NCBI GenBank assembly: GCA_002798295.1 | Contig: NWQT01000017.1 | Span: forward strand, 1 to 64,000 | Length of the DNA stretch: 64,000 bases | Source of the DNA: Lysobacteraceae bacterium NML07-0707 | GTDB lineage: Bacteria > Pseudomonadota > Gammaproteobacteria > Xanthomonadales > Xanthomonadaceae | Direction of reading: 5' to 3' | Part shown: positions 36,829 through 47,589 of the stretch, piece by piece | How the letters are laid out: each line of letters opens with the position of its first letter | Numbering within the stretch: position 1 is the first letter of the stretch | The notes under the pieces: generated by a model | The model's input: the letters and a program-made list of their open reading frames with translations, nothing else | What the model was told of the DNA's origin: nothing | Database searches by the model: none | Program-made: the position numbers and the translations under genes

Positions 36829-39681
36829 TTACTTCCTGCTTGCCACCGGCTTGCCGTCGGCATCGAGGATGGTGACTTCGCCCAGGTTCAGGGCGCGTAC
36901 CGGGGCTTCGATCTTGCCCAGGTCGCCGACCACTACCCAGACCAGATTGTCCGGGTTGAAGCTGGCAGCGGCGGTATTGGCATCGGCCACACTGAAGGCC
37001 TCGACCTCGGCATTGCGCAGCGTCACCCAGTTGTCGGGGCGGCCATAGCGGACAATGCCGTTGATGGTGCTCATCACCGCCCTGCCGGTTTCGTAGGCGC
37101 CGGGCTGGCTGCGCAGTTCGTTATTCACCACCTTGGTGACTTCTTCCTGCCGCGCCGGTGCCTTGCCACTGGCGTATTCGGCAAACTCGCGCCGGATTTC
37201 AGCCAGCGATTCGGCGGTCTTGTCGATTTGCACCGGGGCGCTGGCCAGCCACGGACGCTGGCCGAGGGCGCTGACCAGCATGGTGCGCGCCCCATATGAC
37301 CAGTGCTTGTCCTCGCGCAGGTTCATGTTGAGCCGCGAGGTAAAGGTGCCGCCGATGATGTCATTGCTCATCTCAAGACGGGTAGCCCCGGCATCACGGC
37401 TGGAAGGCACCAGCTTGCCGACCATGATGTTGGCCTGAATGGCGCCGGGCTGGTCAATCAGGTACACCCGCGCCTGCCGGGGTGCGTCCACCTGCGGCAA
37501 GGCCACCGGCTGCGCCACGGCGCCTTCGCCCTTCCAGTCACCCAGATGTTTGTTCAGAAGCGGTACGATTTCTTCAAGCGTGGTGTCACCAACCACCAAG
37601 AGGGTGGCCGCTTCCGGGCGCAGCCAGGTTTTCTGGTAGGCCAGGAGGTCATCGCGGCTGAGTGCCTTGATGGCGTCCTCGGTGCCACTGCCAGTGAACG
37701 GGATGGCATACGGATGACCTTCGCCGTAGAGCAGCGGCGGCAGCACACGCTGTGCCACGCTGCCGGGATTGGCCTTTTCCTGGGCAATGCCAGCCAGCCA
37801 TTGTGCGCGCACGCGCTCGATATCGGCGGCATTGAAGGCCGGGCGGCGCAGCATGTCGGCATACAGCGCCAGCGAAGCATCGAGGTTCGACTTCAGCGCC
37901 GAGAGTGAGACACTGCTGCCATCCAGATTGGCGCCGGCACCCAGTTGTGCGCCCAGCGATTCCGCACGCGCCTTGAAGCTCAGTGCATCCAGCGCGCCTG
38001 CGCCTTCATCCAGCATGCCCATGGCAAAACTGGCGCGCCCCAGCTTGGCACCGGCATCGGACGCATAGCCGCCGTGGAACTGGTAGCTCATCTGCACGAC
38101 CGGGATGTCATGACGCTCGGCCAGCACCACGGTGGTGCCATTGGCGAGTTTGGCGCGTTGCAGCGCCGGGAATTTCAGTGCCGGGAAATCCGTTACCTGC
38201 GGCACGCCCTGGCTGCGATCGACCTGTGCTGCCGTGGTGCGGTATTTGCGATCGGGCGCGGGCAGATTGAACGGAGCCGGCTGCACGCTGGCCTCTTCCA
38301 CCAATGCCGTGCGCTCACCCGGTGCAATCACGAAGGTATGGCTGGGATTGCTCAACCAGCGTTGCGCGGTCTGCTGCACGCTGGCCGGTGTCGCTGCGGC
38401 GATGGTGCGCTGGCTCTCATCCAGACAACCCGGCTTGCCGGTATAGATGGTGCAGGAAGCCAGAATATCGGCCTTGCCGCCAAAACCGCCGATGCGCTCC
38501 ATGCCGCGCACCAGCGAGGCATTGTGGTCGGTCTTGGCGCGCGCCAGCTCCTCAGCGCTGGGGCCTTCGCGCAGCAGCTTTTGCAGCTCCTCGTCAATCG
38601 CCGCTTCCACCTTGGCGACATCCACGCCGGGCTTGACCATCGCCTGAATCATGAACAGGCCAGCGAGCTGACTGCCCATATTGCTGGTGCTGATGCTGTC
38701 CACCAGTTGATCCTGATACACCAGACGCCGATCCAGACGCGAAGTCGTGCTGCCCCCCAGCACTTCACTGAAAAGGTCGAGCACATCGCTTTCGCTGCTG
38801 GTGTTCTGCGGCACATGCCAGACCCGTGCCAGCAGCGTCTGCGGCACCTTGTCCTGCATCTCGGTACGGCCATTGCCCGCCATCTTCGGCACGTTCACCG
38901 CCGGCTGCGCCAGACTCGGCCCGGCAGGGATATGACCAAAGTACTTCGTCACTTTTTCCCGGGCGGTGGCAACATCAATATCGCCCGCCAGTACCAGCAC
39001 CGCGTTGTTCGGGCCATACCAGGCGCGGAACCAGTTTTTCACATCGTCCAAAGTGGCGGCATTGAGATCGTTCATCGAGCCGATCACGGTGTGGTGATAC
39101 GGATGTCCCTTGGGATACATCGTCCGCAGCATGGTTTCATAGAGCTGGCCATAGGGACGGTTCTCACCTTGGCGCTTCTCGTTCTGCACCACGCCGCGCT
39201 GCTCGTCCAGAGTCTTCTGGTCGATGGCGCCAAGCAAATGCCCCATGCGGTCAGACTCCATCCACAACGCCATGTCCAGCGCCGTGGTCGGCACGTTCTG
39301 GAAGTAATTGGTGCGGTCGCTGTTGGTGGTGCCGTTCATGTCGGTGGCGCCGGCCTGCTCGAACGGCGCGAAATATTCGCCGGGATGGTTTTCCGAGCCG
39401 TTGAACATCAGGTGTTCAAACAGATGCGCAAAGCCGGTACGCCCGGCCGGCTCATCCTTGCTGCCGACGTGATACCAGACATTCACCGCCACAATCGGCG
39501 CCTTGCGGTCGGTATGCACCACCACCCGCAGGCCATTGGGCAGAGTGAAAGTTTCATGGGGCAGATTCACTGCAACCGCGGGCTTGGCGGACTGTGCAGG
39601 CGCGGGAATGAAGCTGCCACCAAGGGCAGTGGCAAGCGCAAACGCCAGTGCAGCCATGCGCGGAGCGGATTTGAGCATCAT
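36829..39681 (-). CDS. M16-family zinc peptidase (pitrilysin-like), two domains
   Basis: About 950 residues, a two-domain M16 protein. The first domain has the inverted zinc motif HxxEH in FAHLFEHLMFNGSENHP with the distal Glu in DEQRGVVQNEKR. The second domain, from about residue 510, lacks it, as usual. A signal peptide (LAFALATALGGSFIPAPAQS) sends it to the periplasm. The start at 39681 has AGGA at good spacing; ATG 39690 does not. It probably degrades peptides in the envelope. It is a single-gene unit with its own terminator. Confidence 0.93.
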   Translation of the reverse strand: MMLKSAPRMAALAFALATALGGSFIPAPAQSAKPAVAVNLPHETFTLPNGLRVVVHTDRKAPIVAVNVWYHVGSKDEPAGRTGFAHLFEHLMFNGSENHPGEYFAPFEQAGATDMNGTTNSDRTNYFQNVPTTALDMALWMESDRMGHLLGAIDQKTLDEQRGVVQNEKRQGENRPYGQLYETMLRTMYPKGHPYHHTVIGSMNDLNAATLDDVKNWFRAWYGPNNAVLVLAGDIDVATAREKVTKYFGHIPAGPSLAQPAVNVPKMAGNGRTEMQDKVPQTLLARVWHVPQNTSSESDVLDLFSEVLGGSTTSRLDRRLVYQDQLVDSISTSNMGSQLAGLFMIQAMVKPGVDVAKVEAAIDEELQKLLREGPSAEELARAKTDHNASLVRGMERIGGFGGKADILASCTIYTGKPGCLDESQRTIAAATPASVQQTAQRWLSNPSHTFVIAPGERTALVEEASVQPAPFNLPAPDRKYRTTAAQVDRSQGVPQVTDFPALKFPALQRAKLANGTTVVLAERHDIPVVQMSYQFHGGYASDAGAKLGRASFAMGMLDEGAGALDALSFKARAESLGAQLGAGANLDGSSVSLSALKSNLDASLALYADMLRRPAFNAADIERVRAQWLAGIAQEKANPGSVAQRVLPPLLYGEGHPYAIPFTGSGTEDAIKALSRDDLLAYQKTWLRPEAATLLVVGDTTLEEIVPLLNKHLGDWKGEGAVAQPVALPQVDAPRQARVYLIDQPGAIQANIMVGKLVPSSRDAGATRLEMSNDIIGGTFTSRLNMNLREDKHWSYGARTMLVSALGQRPWLASAPVQIDKTAESLAEIRREFAEYASGKAPARQEEVTKVVNNELRSQPGAYETGRAVMSTINGIVRYGRPDNWVTLRNAEVEAFSVADANTAAASFNPDNLVWVVVGDLGKIEAPVRALNLGEVTILDADGKPVASRK

Positions 39682-39821
39682 GTGGAACATCCTGTGGTTT
39701 TGAAACGATTAATGTTAAGCCCTGCCCCTGCCAGGCGCACGGGTCGAAAGTCATGTCCCTCCACCCTTGACCTTGCCCGCTTCTGCGCCACCATAAGCAA
39801 CCCCGAATACAGGAGCCTGTC

Positions 39822-40493
39822 ATGGCCAATATCCTCATCACCGGCGCCAATCGCGGCATCGGCCTTGCGCTGACCCGGCTATACCGTGAACGCGGCGATA
39901 CGGTGTATGCCGTCTGCCGCAATACCAGTCCGGCGCTGGCGGCCAGTGGCGCCCAGGTCATCGACGGCATCGACATGCGCGATGCCGCCAGCATCGCCCG
40001 TCTGCCGGAAGTGCTCACCGGGGTGCAGCTGAATACGGTGATTCTCAATGCCGGGATTTTCAGCAATGAAACGCTGGACAAGCTGGATGATGCCGCGCTC
40101 ACTGCCATCCGCCAGCAGTTTGAAGTCAATACCCTGGGGCCGCTACTGACCGCCCATGCCGTACTCGGGCAACTGGGCGAAGGCAGCAAGCTTGCCATCA
40201 TCACCAGCCGCATGGGCTCGGTCAGCGATAACGGCTCCGGGGCGTATTACGGCTATCGCGCCTCCAAGGCGGCGGTCAATGCGGTAGGCAAGTCACTGGC
40301 GGTGGATTTGGCCGCGCGCGGCATCGCCGTCTGCCTGCTGCATCCGGGTCTGGTGGCGACCGAGATGGTTGGCGGCAAGGGCGATGTCAGCCCGGAACAG
40401 GCTGCCGAAGGCTTGGCCGCGCGCGTGGATGCGCTGAATCTTGCCAATACCGGCAGCTTCTGGCACGCCAATGGCAGCGCCCTGCCCTGGTAA
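39822..40493 (+). CDS. short-chain dehydrogenase (SDR family)
   Basis: The 223 residues show the classical SDR motifs: TGANRGIGLALTRLY at the N-terminus, the NAG-type motif (LNAGIF), ITSRMGSVS and YGYRASKAAVN with catalytic Tyr and Lys. It is probably a cytosolic NAD(P)-dependent oxidoreductase of unknown substrate, resembling the CsgA/carbonyl-reductase group. AGGAG lies upstream of the ATG. trmL follows 8 bp downstream. Confidence 0.9.
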   Translation: MANILITGANRGIGLALTRLYRERGDTVYAVCRNTSPALAASGAQVIDGIDMRDAASIARLPEVLTGVQLNTVILNAGIFSNETLDKLDDAALTAIRQQFEVNTLGPLLTAHAVLGQLGEGSKLAIITSRMGSVSDNGSGAYYGYRASKAAVNAVGKSLAVDLAARGIAVCLLHPGLVATEMVGGKGDVSPEQAAEGLAARVDALNLANTGSFWHANGSALPW

Positions 40494-40501
40494 CTGCCGC
40501 C

Positions 40502-40969
40502 GTGTTCCATATCATCCTGCACCAGCCGGAAATCCCGCCCAACACCGGCAATGTGATTCGCCTTGCCGCCAATACCGGCTGTCAGCTGCATCTGGTCAAG
40601 CCTTTGGGATTTTCGCTGGAGGACAAGCAGCTGCGCCGTGCCGGGCTGGACTATCACGAATACGCCACGCTCTGCCTGCATGAAACCTTGGCCGATGCAT
40701 TGGCAGCAGTGGCGCCGGGGCGAGTGTTCGCACTCTCCACCCGTGGCACGGTGCGCCATGACCAAATGGACTACCAGCCCGGCGACGCCTTCCTGTTTGG
40801 CAGTGAAACCGCCGGGCTGCCACAGACTGTGCTGGACGCCATTCCGGCCATACAACGCCTGCGGCTGCCGATGCGCCCGGACAACCGCAGCCTGAATCTT
40901 TCCAATGCCGTTGCGGTGGTGGTGTTCGAGGCCTGGCGCCAGCAGGGCTTTGCCGGGGCAACCCAATAA
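40502..40969 (+). CDS. trmL: tRNA (cytidine/uridine-2'-O-) methyltransferase TrmL
   Basis: This SPOUT enzyme methylates the wobble base 34 of tRNA-Leu. The 155 residues start at GTG: MFHIILHQPEIPPNTGNVIRL. The SAM-knot motifs are present: FLFGSETAGLP and LRLPMRPDNRSLNLSNAVAVVV. It converges with a TetR gene 12 bp away. In E. coli trmL is near gpsA and secB; here those genes are about 7 kb away. Confidence 0.95.
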   Translation: MFHIILHQPEIPPNTGNVIRLAANTGCQLHLVKPLGFSLEDKQLRRAGLDYHEYATLCLHETLADALAAVAPGRVFALSTRGTVRHDQMDYQPGDAFLFGSETAGLPQTVLDAIPAIQRLRLPMRPDNRSLNLSNAVAVVVFEAWRQQGFAGATQ

Positions 40970-40981
40970 GCCGGTGTGCGC

Positions 40982-41614
40982 TCAATCGCCCATCAGGCGT
41001 GGCAGCACATCGTGCAGCATGGCCTCGACGGCGGCCATGTCCATCTCCGGCTCGCGTACCAGCCGTTGCTTGAGACCATCGATGAGGGCGCGCAGGGCGA
41101 GGCTGCGGGCGGCGATTTTTGCCGGTGGCACGGCAAAGCCGCCTTCGGCCTGCGGGCGGCTCATCCATTCGGCAATCGCCGCATCAATCTGCTGGCTGAA
41201 GCGCGCCAGCACTTCGGCAATCAAGGGGTCACGGCGTGATTCGGCGGTGATTTCCAGCTTCAGCGTCGGCTCCAGCGGCATATCGCCGCCCGACCCGGCC
41301 AAGTGGCAGGGTTGGGCAAGAATTTCCATCACACACGGCACAGGCGGCCGGGTGTCTTGCTGGCGCGCCTCGATGTCTGCGGCCAGAGCCTGCATCTGTG
41401 CCTCGACGATGCCGTGAATCAGCTCGGACTTGCTGCTGAAATAGCGGTAGATAAGGCCGGCGCTGATGTCGGCGGTTTCGGCGATTTGCGCCATGCTGGC
41501 CGCATGGAAGCCACGCTCGGCAAAGCACTGCCGGGCGGCATCGAGGATGCGCTGACGTTGTGCCTGGCTATGTGCTGCCCGGCGGGTACGGGCAGTCTGG
41601 CTGGGCTTGCTCAT
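40982..41614 (-). CDS. TetR-family repressor of the RND efflux operon
   Basis: The 210 residues have an N-terminal TetR HTH (QRILDAARQCFAERGFHAASMAQIAETADISAGLIYRYFSSK). It is the last gene of the efflux operon; its ATG overlaps the outer-membrane gene stop (ATGA). Being inside the operon gives it autoregulation through the palindrome at 47439-47456 upstream of the first gene. The inducer is unknown. Confidence 0.9.
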   Translation of the reverse strand: MSKPSQTARTRRAAHSQAQRQRILDAARQCFAERGFHAASMAQIAETADISAGLIYRYFSSKSELIHGIVEAQMQALAADIEARQQDTRPPVPCVMEILAQPCHLAGSGGDMPLEPTLKLEITAESRRDPLIAEVLARFSQQIDAAIAEWMSRPQAEGGFAVPPAKIAARSLALRALIDGLKQRLVREPEMDMAAVEAMLHDVLPRLMGD

Positions 41615-43002
41615 GGGCTGTTATCCGCCTCTACGCCGCCGCCCAGCACCTGATACAGAGTGATGCGATTGGCTTGCTGGGCAAGGCGGACGGCAATGGC
41701 GGCCTGCTCGGCGGCATAGCGGGTGCGCTGTGCATCAAGCAGGGTGAGGTAGCTGTCACGACCGGCATCGCGCCGCGCCGTGGAAAGCTGCTCGGCCTGA
41801 CGCGCGGCTTGCAGCAGGTTTTCTGCCGCTGCGCGGCGCTCGTTCAACGCTTGTTCCTGCACCAGGGCATCGGCAACTTCGCGGAAACCGCTCTGGATGG
41901 CTTTTTCGTAAGCCGCCAGCGCCATATCACGGTTGGCCTCGGCCACTTTCAGATTGGCGCGCAGTGCCCCGCCCTGAAAAATCGGGATATTGATTTGCGG
42001 CATGAAGCGCCAGAAGCGGGTTCCGGCATCAAACAGGCCGGAGAGTTCACCACTCTGCGTACCGGCACTGCCGGTCAGGCGAATGGAGGGGAAAAACGCC
42101 GCACGCGCCGCACCGATATGGGCGTTGGCGGCCAGCAGACTGTGCTCGGCTGCGCGGATATCGGGACGGCGCAACAGCACTTCCGAAGCCAGTCCGGCAG
42201 GCACGGGGCTAAGGGCGATGTCGGTATCGCGCAGCCCCTGCGGCAAGTCGGCTGCAGCCAATGGCGTGCCTGCCAGCAAGTCCAAGGCATTGCGGTCAAG
42301 CTGCACCTGCGCCGCATAACGCGCCACATCGCCCCGGGCAGTTTCCACCTGGGCGCGCATCTGCGCCAGCTCCAAGCCGCTGACGGCGCCCAGCTCATGA
42401 CGACGCTCGGTCAGCCGCAGGGTTTCCTGATAGGCATGCAGAGTGTCCTCGGCAATGGCTTGCAGGCTTTGGTCGGCCGCCAGCGTCAGCCAGGCGCGGC
42501 TGACTTCGGCCACCAGACTCAGTTGCGCAGCGCGGCGATTTTCTTGCTGCGCAAAGAACTGTTGCACGGCCGCCTGGCTCAAATTGCGCACCCGGCCAAA
42601 TAAATCCAGCTCAAAGCTGGCCAGCCCCAGCGATGCGCTATAGCTCTCGGTCACTGGCGCATCACCGCCAGCGCGGGTTTGGCTGAGACTGCCGCCCACA
42701 GACGGCAGGCGCTCGGCCCGGCTGATTCGGTATTGGGCGCGGGCACGCTCGACATTCAGCACCGCCACGCGCAGGTCACGGTTATGGGCAAGGGCTTGTT
42801 CGACCACGCGCTCAAGGCGCGCGTCCTGCAACACGGCGCGCCAATCCAATGTGCTGACATCGCCGGTCTGCCGGCCTTCGATGCCCTGCCATTGCGCCGG
42901 GATGCCTGTTTCAGCAGCCGGCGTGGCCGGCACCAGGGTGGCGCAGCCCGCCGTGGAAAGCGCGGCCACAAGTGCCAGTGTCAGACCATGAGGCTTAAAC
43001 AT
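41611..43002 (-). CDS. TolC/OprM-type outer-membrane efflux lipoprotein
   Basis: About 463 residues from the ATG at 43002, which overlaps the RND stop by 8 bp. A lipoprotein signal ([13 protein letters not shown]) is followed by two outer-membrane efflux domains with the long alpha-barrel helices, and [11 protein letters not shown]-like repeats of the NodT/OprM group. It forms the outer-membrane channel of the tripartite pump with the two upstream genes. Confidence 0.93.
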   Translation of the reverse strand: MFKPHGLTLALVAALSTAGCATLVPATPAAETGIPAQWQGIEGRQTGDVSTLDWRAVLQDARLERVVEQALAHNRDLRVAVLNVERARAQYRISRAERLPSVGGSLSQTRAGGDAPVTESYSASLGLASFELDLFGRVRNLSQAAVQQFFAQQENRRAAQLSLVAEVSRAWLTLAADQSLQAIAEDTLHAYQETLRLTERRHELGAVSGLELAQMRAQVETARGDVARYAAQVQLDRNALDLLAGTPLAAADLPQGLRDTDIALSPVPAGLASEVLLRRPDIRAAEHSLLAANAHIGAARAAFFPSIRLTGSAGTQSGELSGLFDAGTRFWRFMPQINIPIFQGGALRANLKVAEANRDMALAAYEKAIQSGFREVADALVQEQALNERRAAAENLLQAARQAEQLSTARRDAGRDSYLTLLDAQRTRYAAEQAAIAVRLAQQANRITLYQVLGGGVEADNSP

Positions 43003-46000
43003 GGGAAATATCTCCTTGGTCGGCGGCCGGTTTTTTATTGCGGGCAAACAGGCGCACCACCACCAGATAGAACAACGGGATAAAGAAGATGCCGAGCACC
43101 GTGCCGACAATCATGCCGCCAAGCACGCCGGTGCCGATGGCGCGCTGCGCCGCCGAGCCAGCGCCGCTGGCCAATGCCAGTGGCAGCACGCCAAAACCGA
43201 ATGCCAGCGAGGTCATGACGATGGGACGCAGCCGGTCACGCACTGCCATCATGATGGCTTTGACCAACTCGGTGCCCGATTCGTAATACTGCTTGGCAAA
43301 CTCGATAATCAGCACCGCGTTCTTGCTGGTCAGCCCCACGGTGGTGAGCAATCCCACCTGGAAATAGACATCGCGATCAAGCCCGCGCAGGCCGGTGAAC
43401 AGCGCCGCGCCCAATACCCCGAGTGGCACCACCAGCAGCACCGCGGTCGGCACCGACCAGCTTTCATACAGTGCGGCCAGACACAGGAACACGATCAACA
43501 GCGACAGCGAGTACAGCAGCACAATCTGGCCGCCTGCTTCGCGCTCCTGATAGGAGGCCGCCGTCCATTCCAGCCCGACGCCTTCGGGCAGCTGTGCAAC
43601 CAGCCGCTCGACCTCGGCCATCGCCTCGCCGGAGCTGACGCCGGGCTTGGCCGTGCCTTCCAGCGACATGGCGCCGGCACCGTTGTAGCGTTGCAGGCTG
43701 GGCGAGCCAAATTCCCAGTGCGAGCTGGCGAATGCCGAGAACGGCACCATCTGCCCCTGGTTATTGCGTACCGACCAGCGCAGGAAGTCATCCGGCGTCA
43801 TACGGAACGGCGCATCGGCCTGCACATACACGCGCTTGACCCGGCCGCGGTCGATGAAGTCGTCGATATAACTGCCGCCCCAGGCGGTGGCCAGAGTGCT
43901 GTTGATGGTGGCGGGGGAAAGCCCCAGCGCCTGCGCCTTGGCCTGATCCACCACCACGCGCAGCTGCGGGGCATCTTCCATGCCATTGGGGCGCAGGCTG
44001 CCGATATAGCCTTGCTCCTTGGCCGCAGCCATGCCCAGCAACTGGTTGCGCGCTGCCAGCAGCCCTTCATGCCCCAGCCCGCCGTTGTCGGTGAGATAGA
44101 ACGAAAAGCCCGAGCCGGTACCCAGCCCCATGATGGCGGGCGGCGCAATCGGAATCATGAAGGCATCGCGGATTTGACCAAGCCCCGGCCAGGCGCGGCC
44201 GACGATGGCAGGCACCTTGGCGGCCTCGGCCGTGCGCTCACTCCAGTCTTTCAGGCGCACAAAGCCCATGCCCATGTTCTGCCCCTGGCCGGCAAAGCTG
44301 AAGCCGGTCACGGTAAACACCGAAGCGACATGATCCTTCTCTTTTTCAAGGAAGTGCTGCTCCAGCTGCTTGATGGACTCAAGCGTGCGTTCCTGGGTGG
44401 AACCCACCGGCGTTTGCGCCAGCACCATCACCATGCCCTGATCTTCTTCCGGCAGGAAGCTGGTGGGCAGGCGCAGGAACAACCAGCCACCCAAGGTGCC
44501 GATGACCGCAAATACCAGCATGAAGCGCCACGGACGCTTCAGCATCCCGGCCACACCGCGCTGGTATTTTTCACTGCCCCTGTTGAACAGGCGGTCAAAC
44601 CAGGCAAGGAAGCGCCCCACCGGGCCGTTGCCATGGTGGTGCGCCTCGCCCTTCTGGATGGGTTTGAGCATGGTGGCGCACAGCGCCGGGGTCAGCACCA
44701 TCGCCACCAGCACCGAGAACGCCATTGCGGTCACGATGGTGGCGGTGAATTGCAAATAGATGGTGCCGGTGGAGCCGCCCATGAAGGCCATCGGCACGAA
44801 CACCGCCGAGAGCACCACGCCGATGCCCACCAGCGCACCGGTAATCTGCGACATCGACTTTTTCGCCGCCTCTTTCGGTGAGAGGCCTTCTTCGCGCATC
44901 AGACGCTCGACGTTTTCCACCACCACGATGGCATCGTCCACCAGAAGGCCAATCGCCAGCACCATGGCGAACATGGTCAGCATGTTGATGGTGAAGCCCA
45001 GCGCATACAGCACCGCAAAGGTGCCAAGCAGCACCACCGGCACGGCGATGGTGGGAATCAGCGTGGCGCGGAAATTGCCCATGAACAGGAACATCACCAG
45101 AAACACCAGCAGTACGGCTTCTGCCAGGGTCTTCACCACGCCATTGATGGACACGCGCACGAAGGGCGAGGAATCAAACGGCACCTCCCACTTCAGCCCT
45201 GCCGGAAAGCTGGCCTCCATCCTGGCAAGTTCGGCACGCACGGCATCGACGGTGTCCAGTGCATTGGCGCCGGTGGCCAGGCTCACCGCCATGCCGCTGG
45301 CCGGCTGGCCGTTGTAGCGGCTGATGCTGTCGTAGCTTTGCGCGCCCATTTCCACCCGCGCCACATCGCCCAGGGTCAGGCGCGAGCCATCAATGCCACT
45401 GCGCAGGATGATGGCGCGGAACTCCTCCGGCGTGCTGAGCCGTGACTGCGCAGTGATGGTGGCATTGAGCTGCTGTCCCGGCACGGCCGGCGCCGCACCG
45501 AGCTGCCCCAGCGTGACCTGGGCATTTTGTGCGCGAACCGCTGCCGTCACTTCCGCCACGGTCAGGCCATAGGTATCGAGCTTGCCAGGGTCGAGCCAGA
45601 TACGCATCGCATACTGGGTGCCGAATTGCTGGGTTCCCCCCACCCCCGGCAGGCGGGCGATGCGGTCAACCACGTGACTGGAGATGTAATCGCCAATCTC
45701 GTCATTGCTCATGCTGCCATCTTCGGAGATGAAGCCAATCACCATCAGAAAGCCGCTGCGCCCCTTGCCGACGCTCACCCCCTGCTGCTGCACTTCCTGC
45801 GGCAACAGGGGTGTGACTGCCTGCAATTTGTTCTGCACCTGCACCTGGGCAATATCCGGGTTGGTGCCGCTGGCAAAGGTGAGATTGATGCTGGCCGCGC
45901 CATTGGCCGAGCTGCTGGAGGTCATGTACAACAGCCCATCCACACCGCGAATGCCCTGCTCCAGCACCTGGGTGACGGCATCTTCCACCACCTTGGCCGA

Positions 46001-46156
46001 AGCCCCGGGATACACCGTACTCACCGAGACTTGCGGCGGGGCAATATCCGGGTATTGCTCGATGGGAAGCTGGCGAATCGCCATGATGCCGGCCAGCATC
46101 AGGATGATGGCGATCACCCAGGCAAAAATCGGCCGGTCAATGAAAAAACGTGCCAT
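42995..46156 (-). CDS. RND efflux transporter (HAE1, AcrB/MexB-like)
   Basis: The inner-membrane drug/proton antiporter, 1053 residues, starts [23 protein letters not shown]. The central membrane helices carry the proton-relay acidic pair in [36 protein letters not shown] and the second-half [16 protein letters not shown] are family-typical. It lies 15 bp downstream of the adaptor gene. The HAE1 type exports hydrophobic drugs, detergents and dyes; the exact range cannot be read from the sequence. Confidence 0.97.
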   Translation of the reverse strand: MARFFIDRPIFAWVIAIILMLAGIMAIRQLPIEQYPDIAPPQVSVSTVYPGASAKVVEDAVTQVLEQGIRGVDGLLYMTSSSSANGAASINLTFASGTNPDIAQVQVQNKLQAVTPLLPQEVQQQGVSVGKGRSGFLMVIGFISEDGSMSNDEIGDYISSHVVDRIARLPGVGGTQQFGTQYAMRIWLDPGKLDTYGLTVAEVTAAVRAQNAQVTLGQLGAAPAVPGQQLNATITAQSRLSTPEEFRAIILRSGIDGSRLTLGDVARVEMGAQSYDSISRYNGQPASGMAVSLATGANALDTVDAVRAELARMEASFPAGLKWEVPFDSSPFVRVSINGVVKTLAEAVLLVFLVMFLFMGNFRATLIPTIAVPVVLLGTFAVLYALGFTINMLTMFAMVLAIGLLVDDAIVVVENVERLMREEGLSPKEAAKKSMSQITGALVGIGVVLSAVFVPMAFMGGSTGTIYLQFTATIVTAMAFSVLVAMVLTPALCATMLKPIQKGEAHHHGNGPVGRFLAWFDRLFNRGSEKYQRGVAGMLKRPWRFMLVFAVIGTLGGWLFLRLPTSFLPEEDQGMVMVLAQTPVGSTQERTLESIKQLEQHFLEKEKDHVASVFTVTGFSFAGQGQNMGMGFVRLKDWSERTAEAAKVPAIVGRAWPGLGQIRDAFMIPIAPPAIMGLGTGSGFSFYLTDNGGLGHEGLLAARNQLLGMAAAKEQGYIGSLRPNGMEDAPQLRVVVDQAKAQALGLSPATINSTLATAWGGSYIDDFIDRGRVKRVYVQADAPFRMTPDDFLRWSVRNNQGQMVPFSAFASSHWEFGSPSLQRYNGAGAMSLEGTAKPGVSSGEAMAEVERLVAQLPEGVGLEWTAASYQEREAGGQIVLLYSLSLLIVFLCLAALYESWSVPTAVLLVVPLGVLGAALFTGLRGLDRDVYFQVGLLTTVGLTSKNAVLIIEFAKQYYESGTELVKAIMMAVRDRLRPIVMTSLAFGFGVLPLALASGAGSAAQRAIGTGVLGGMIVGTVLGIFFIPLFYLVVVRLFARNKKPAADQGDISHV

Positions 46157-46171
46157 CTGCGCGCCTCCTGC

Positions 46172-47383
46172 TTAGTTGCCAGCGGTCTGGGCAGCTGGCT
46201 TGTCAGCACTGGCGCCCACCGGTGCAGATGGCTGCGCGCCTGCTTCCTGCGGCACCACTTCGGCGCCGGGGCCAATCTTCTGGAAGCCGGCCACAATCAG
46301 CTTGTCACCGGCGGCCAGCCCCGATTCCACCAGCCACTTGTCGCCAATGGCGCGGCTGACCTTGACCTCACGCGGCTCAACCTTGTTTTCGGCATTCACC
46401 ACCAATGCCGTGGCATTGCCCTTGGCATCGCGGCTGATGCCCTGCTGCGGCGCCAGCAGCGCCCCCTGGCGCTGGGCATTGGTCAGGCGCGCCTTGACGT
46501 ACATGCCCGGCAGCAACAGTTGTTCCGGGTTTGGCACCACCACGCGCAACAGCACACTGCCGGTCGCCGGGTTGACCGTGGCTTCGGCAAAACGCAGCTG
46601 CCCGGCATGCGGGAACACGCTGCCATCTTCAAGCAGGATGTCCACCGGCACACTGCCGCTGGCCTGCGACTGGCCGCCTTCGATTTCACGGCGCAGCTGC
46701 AACAGCTCGCTGCTTGATTGCGTCACTTCCACATACATCGGGTCAAGCTGCTGGATAGTGGCAAGCGCCGTGCCCTGCGCGGCGGTCACCAGCGCACCGC
46801 GGGTCACCGCCGAATGGCTGATGCGACCGCTGATGGGCGCCGTCACGCGACTGAAGCCCAACGGCACCTGGGCGCTTTGCAGCTGGGCGCGCGCAGCATT
46901 GACATCCGCCTGGGCCTGCCGCAGCACCGCCTGCGCGGCTTCATCCTCCTGACGGCTGACCGCATCAATCTTCACCAGCTCTGCCGAGCGCTCGGCATTC
47001 AGGCGCGCCGTGGTCAGCGCCGCCTGCGCACGCGCCAACGATGCCTGGGCACTGTTGGCCGCCGCCCGGAAAGCCGTCTGGTCGATTTGATACAGCACTT
47101 GCCCTGCGCGCACGCTGCCGCCTTCATTGAACATCAGGCGCTCGACGATGCCGCTGACCTGAGGACGCACCTCGGCCAGCTGCGAAGCATTGGCGCGCCC
47201 GGCCAGCTCCCGGGTCAGCGCCACGTTTTCCGCCTTCAAGGTCACCACCGTGACCGGCATCGGCGGCGGCGCCCCCTGCTGCTCAGGCGCCTTGTCACAG
47301 GCCGCAAGAAAAAGAGAAGATGCAATCAATGTTGACAGCGCGGTGCCGCGCAGGGTTTTGGAAGCCATGGCTTGCTTGCTCAT
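46172..47383 (-). CDS. RND periplasmic adaptor (AcrA/MexA-like)
   Basis: About 403 residues from the ATG at 47383; a start five codons later is also possible. It has a lipoprotein signal (LIASSLFLAACDK) and the HlyD-like core (ELAGRANASQLAEVRPQVSGIVERLMFNEG). A coiled-coil hairpin at residues about 100-170 and a C-terminal barrel follow. The tail is rich in Ala, Gln and Pro. It is the first gene of the pump operon, downstream of the palindromic operator. Confidence 0.95.
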   Translation of the reverse strand: MSKQAMASKTLRGTALSTLIASSLFLAACDKAPEQQGAPPPMPVTVVTLKAENVALTRELAGRANASQLAEVRPQVSGIVERLMFNEGGSVRAGQVLYQIDQTAFRAAANSAQASLARAQAALTTARLNAERSAELVKIDAVSRQEDEAAQAVLRQAQADVNAARAQLQSAQVPLGFSRVTAPISGRISHSAVTRGALVTAAQGTALATIQQLDPMYVEVTQSSSELLQLRREIEGGQSQASGSVPVDILLEDGSVFPHAGQLRFAEATVNPATGSVLLRVVVPNPEQLLLPGMYVKARLTNAQRQGALLAPQQGISRDAKGNATALVVNAENKVEPREVKVSRAIGDKWLVESGLAAGDKLIVAGFQKIGPGAEVVPQEAGAQPSAPVGASADKPAAQTAGN

Positions 47384-47436
47384 CAAATGAAAAGAATGGG
47401 CACGCCGATAGCGCACCCGGATATGAAAACGCAAAA

Positions 47437-47465
47437 ATAGTGAATGAACATTCACTCATTGTCAA
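47437..47465 (-). promoter_or_regulatory. efflux operon promoter with palindromic TetR operator
   Basis: On the minus strand a perfect -35 TTGACA (47460-47465) is followed 17 bases later by a -10-like CACTAT (47437-47442). The spacer contains the palindrome AGTGAATG-TT-CATTCACT (47439-47456), the kind of site AcrR-type TetR repressors use. Binding would block RNA polymerase. The operator is about 55 bp upstream of the adaptor start. Confidence 0.75.
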
Positions 47466-47470
47466 CCACG

Positions 47471-47502
47471 AAAAATGCCCGCATCGATCTGCGGGCATTT
47501 TT
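47471..47502. terminator. bidirectional terminator after gpsA
   Basis: A perfect 13-bp stem AAAAATGCCCGCA / TGCGGGCATTTTT has a 6-base loop and T-runs on both strands. It ends the rhodanese-secB-gpsA unit just before the efflux promoter. Confidence 0.9.
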
Positions 47503-47589
47503 GACTTGGCAAGTCAATATGGCGTGCTTGGCAAACAAGCTATCCGGTGGCAAGCCACGAATAGCGGGCGCAGCCGCTTTCAGCGACTT

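Noticed and set aside
37945-39873. 642-residue open frame on the plus strand, antisense to the M16 peptidase
   Set aside because: It is a high-GC shadow frame rich in His, Arg and Gly, with no domain and no ribosome site. The opposite strand has a clear M16 protein. The same applies to the long frames at 5738-7237, 8961-10556, 14445-15380 and 43001-44881.
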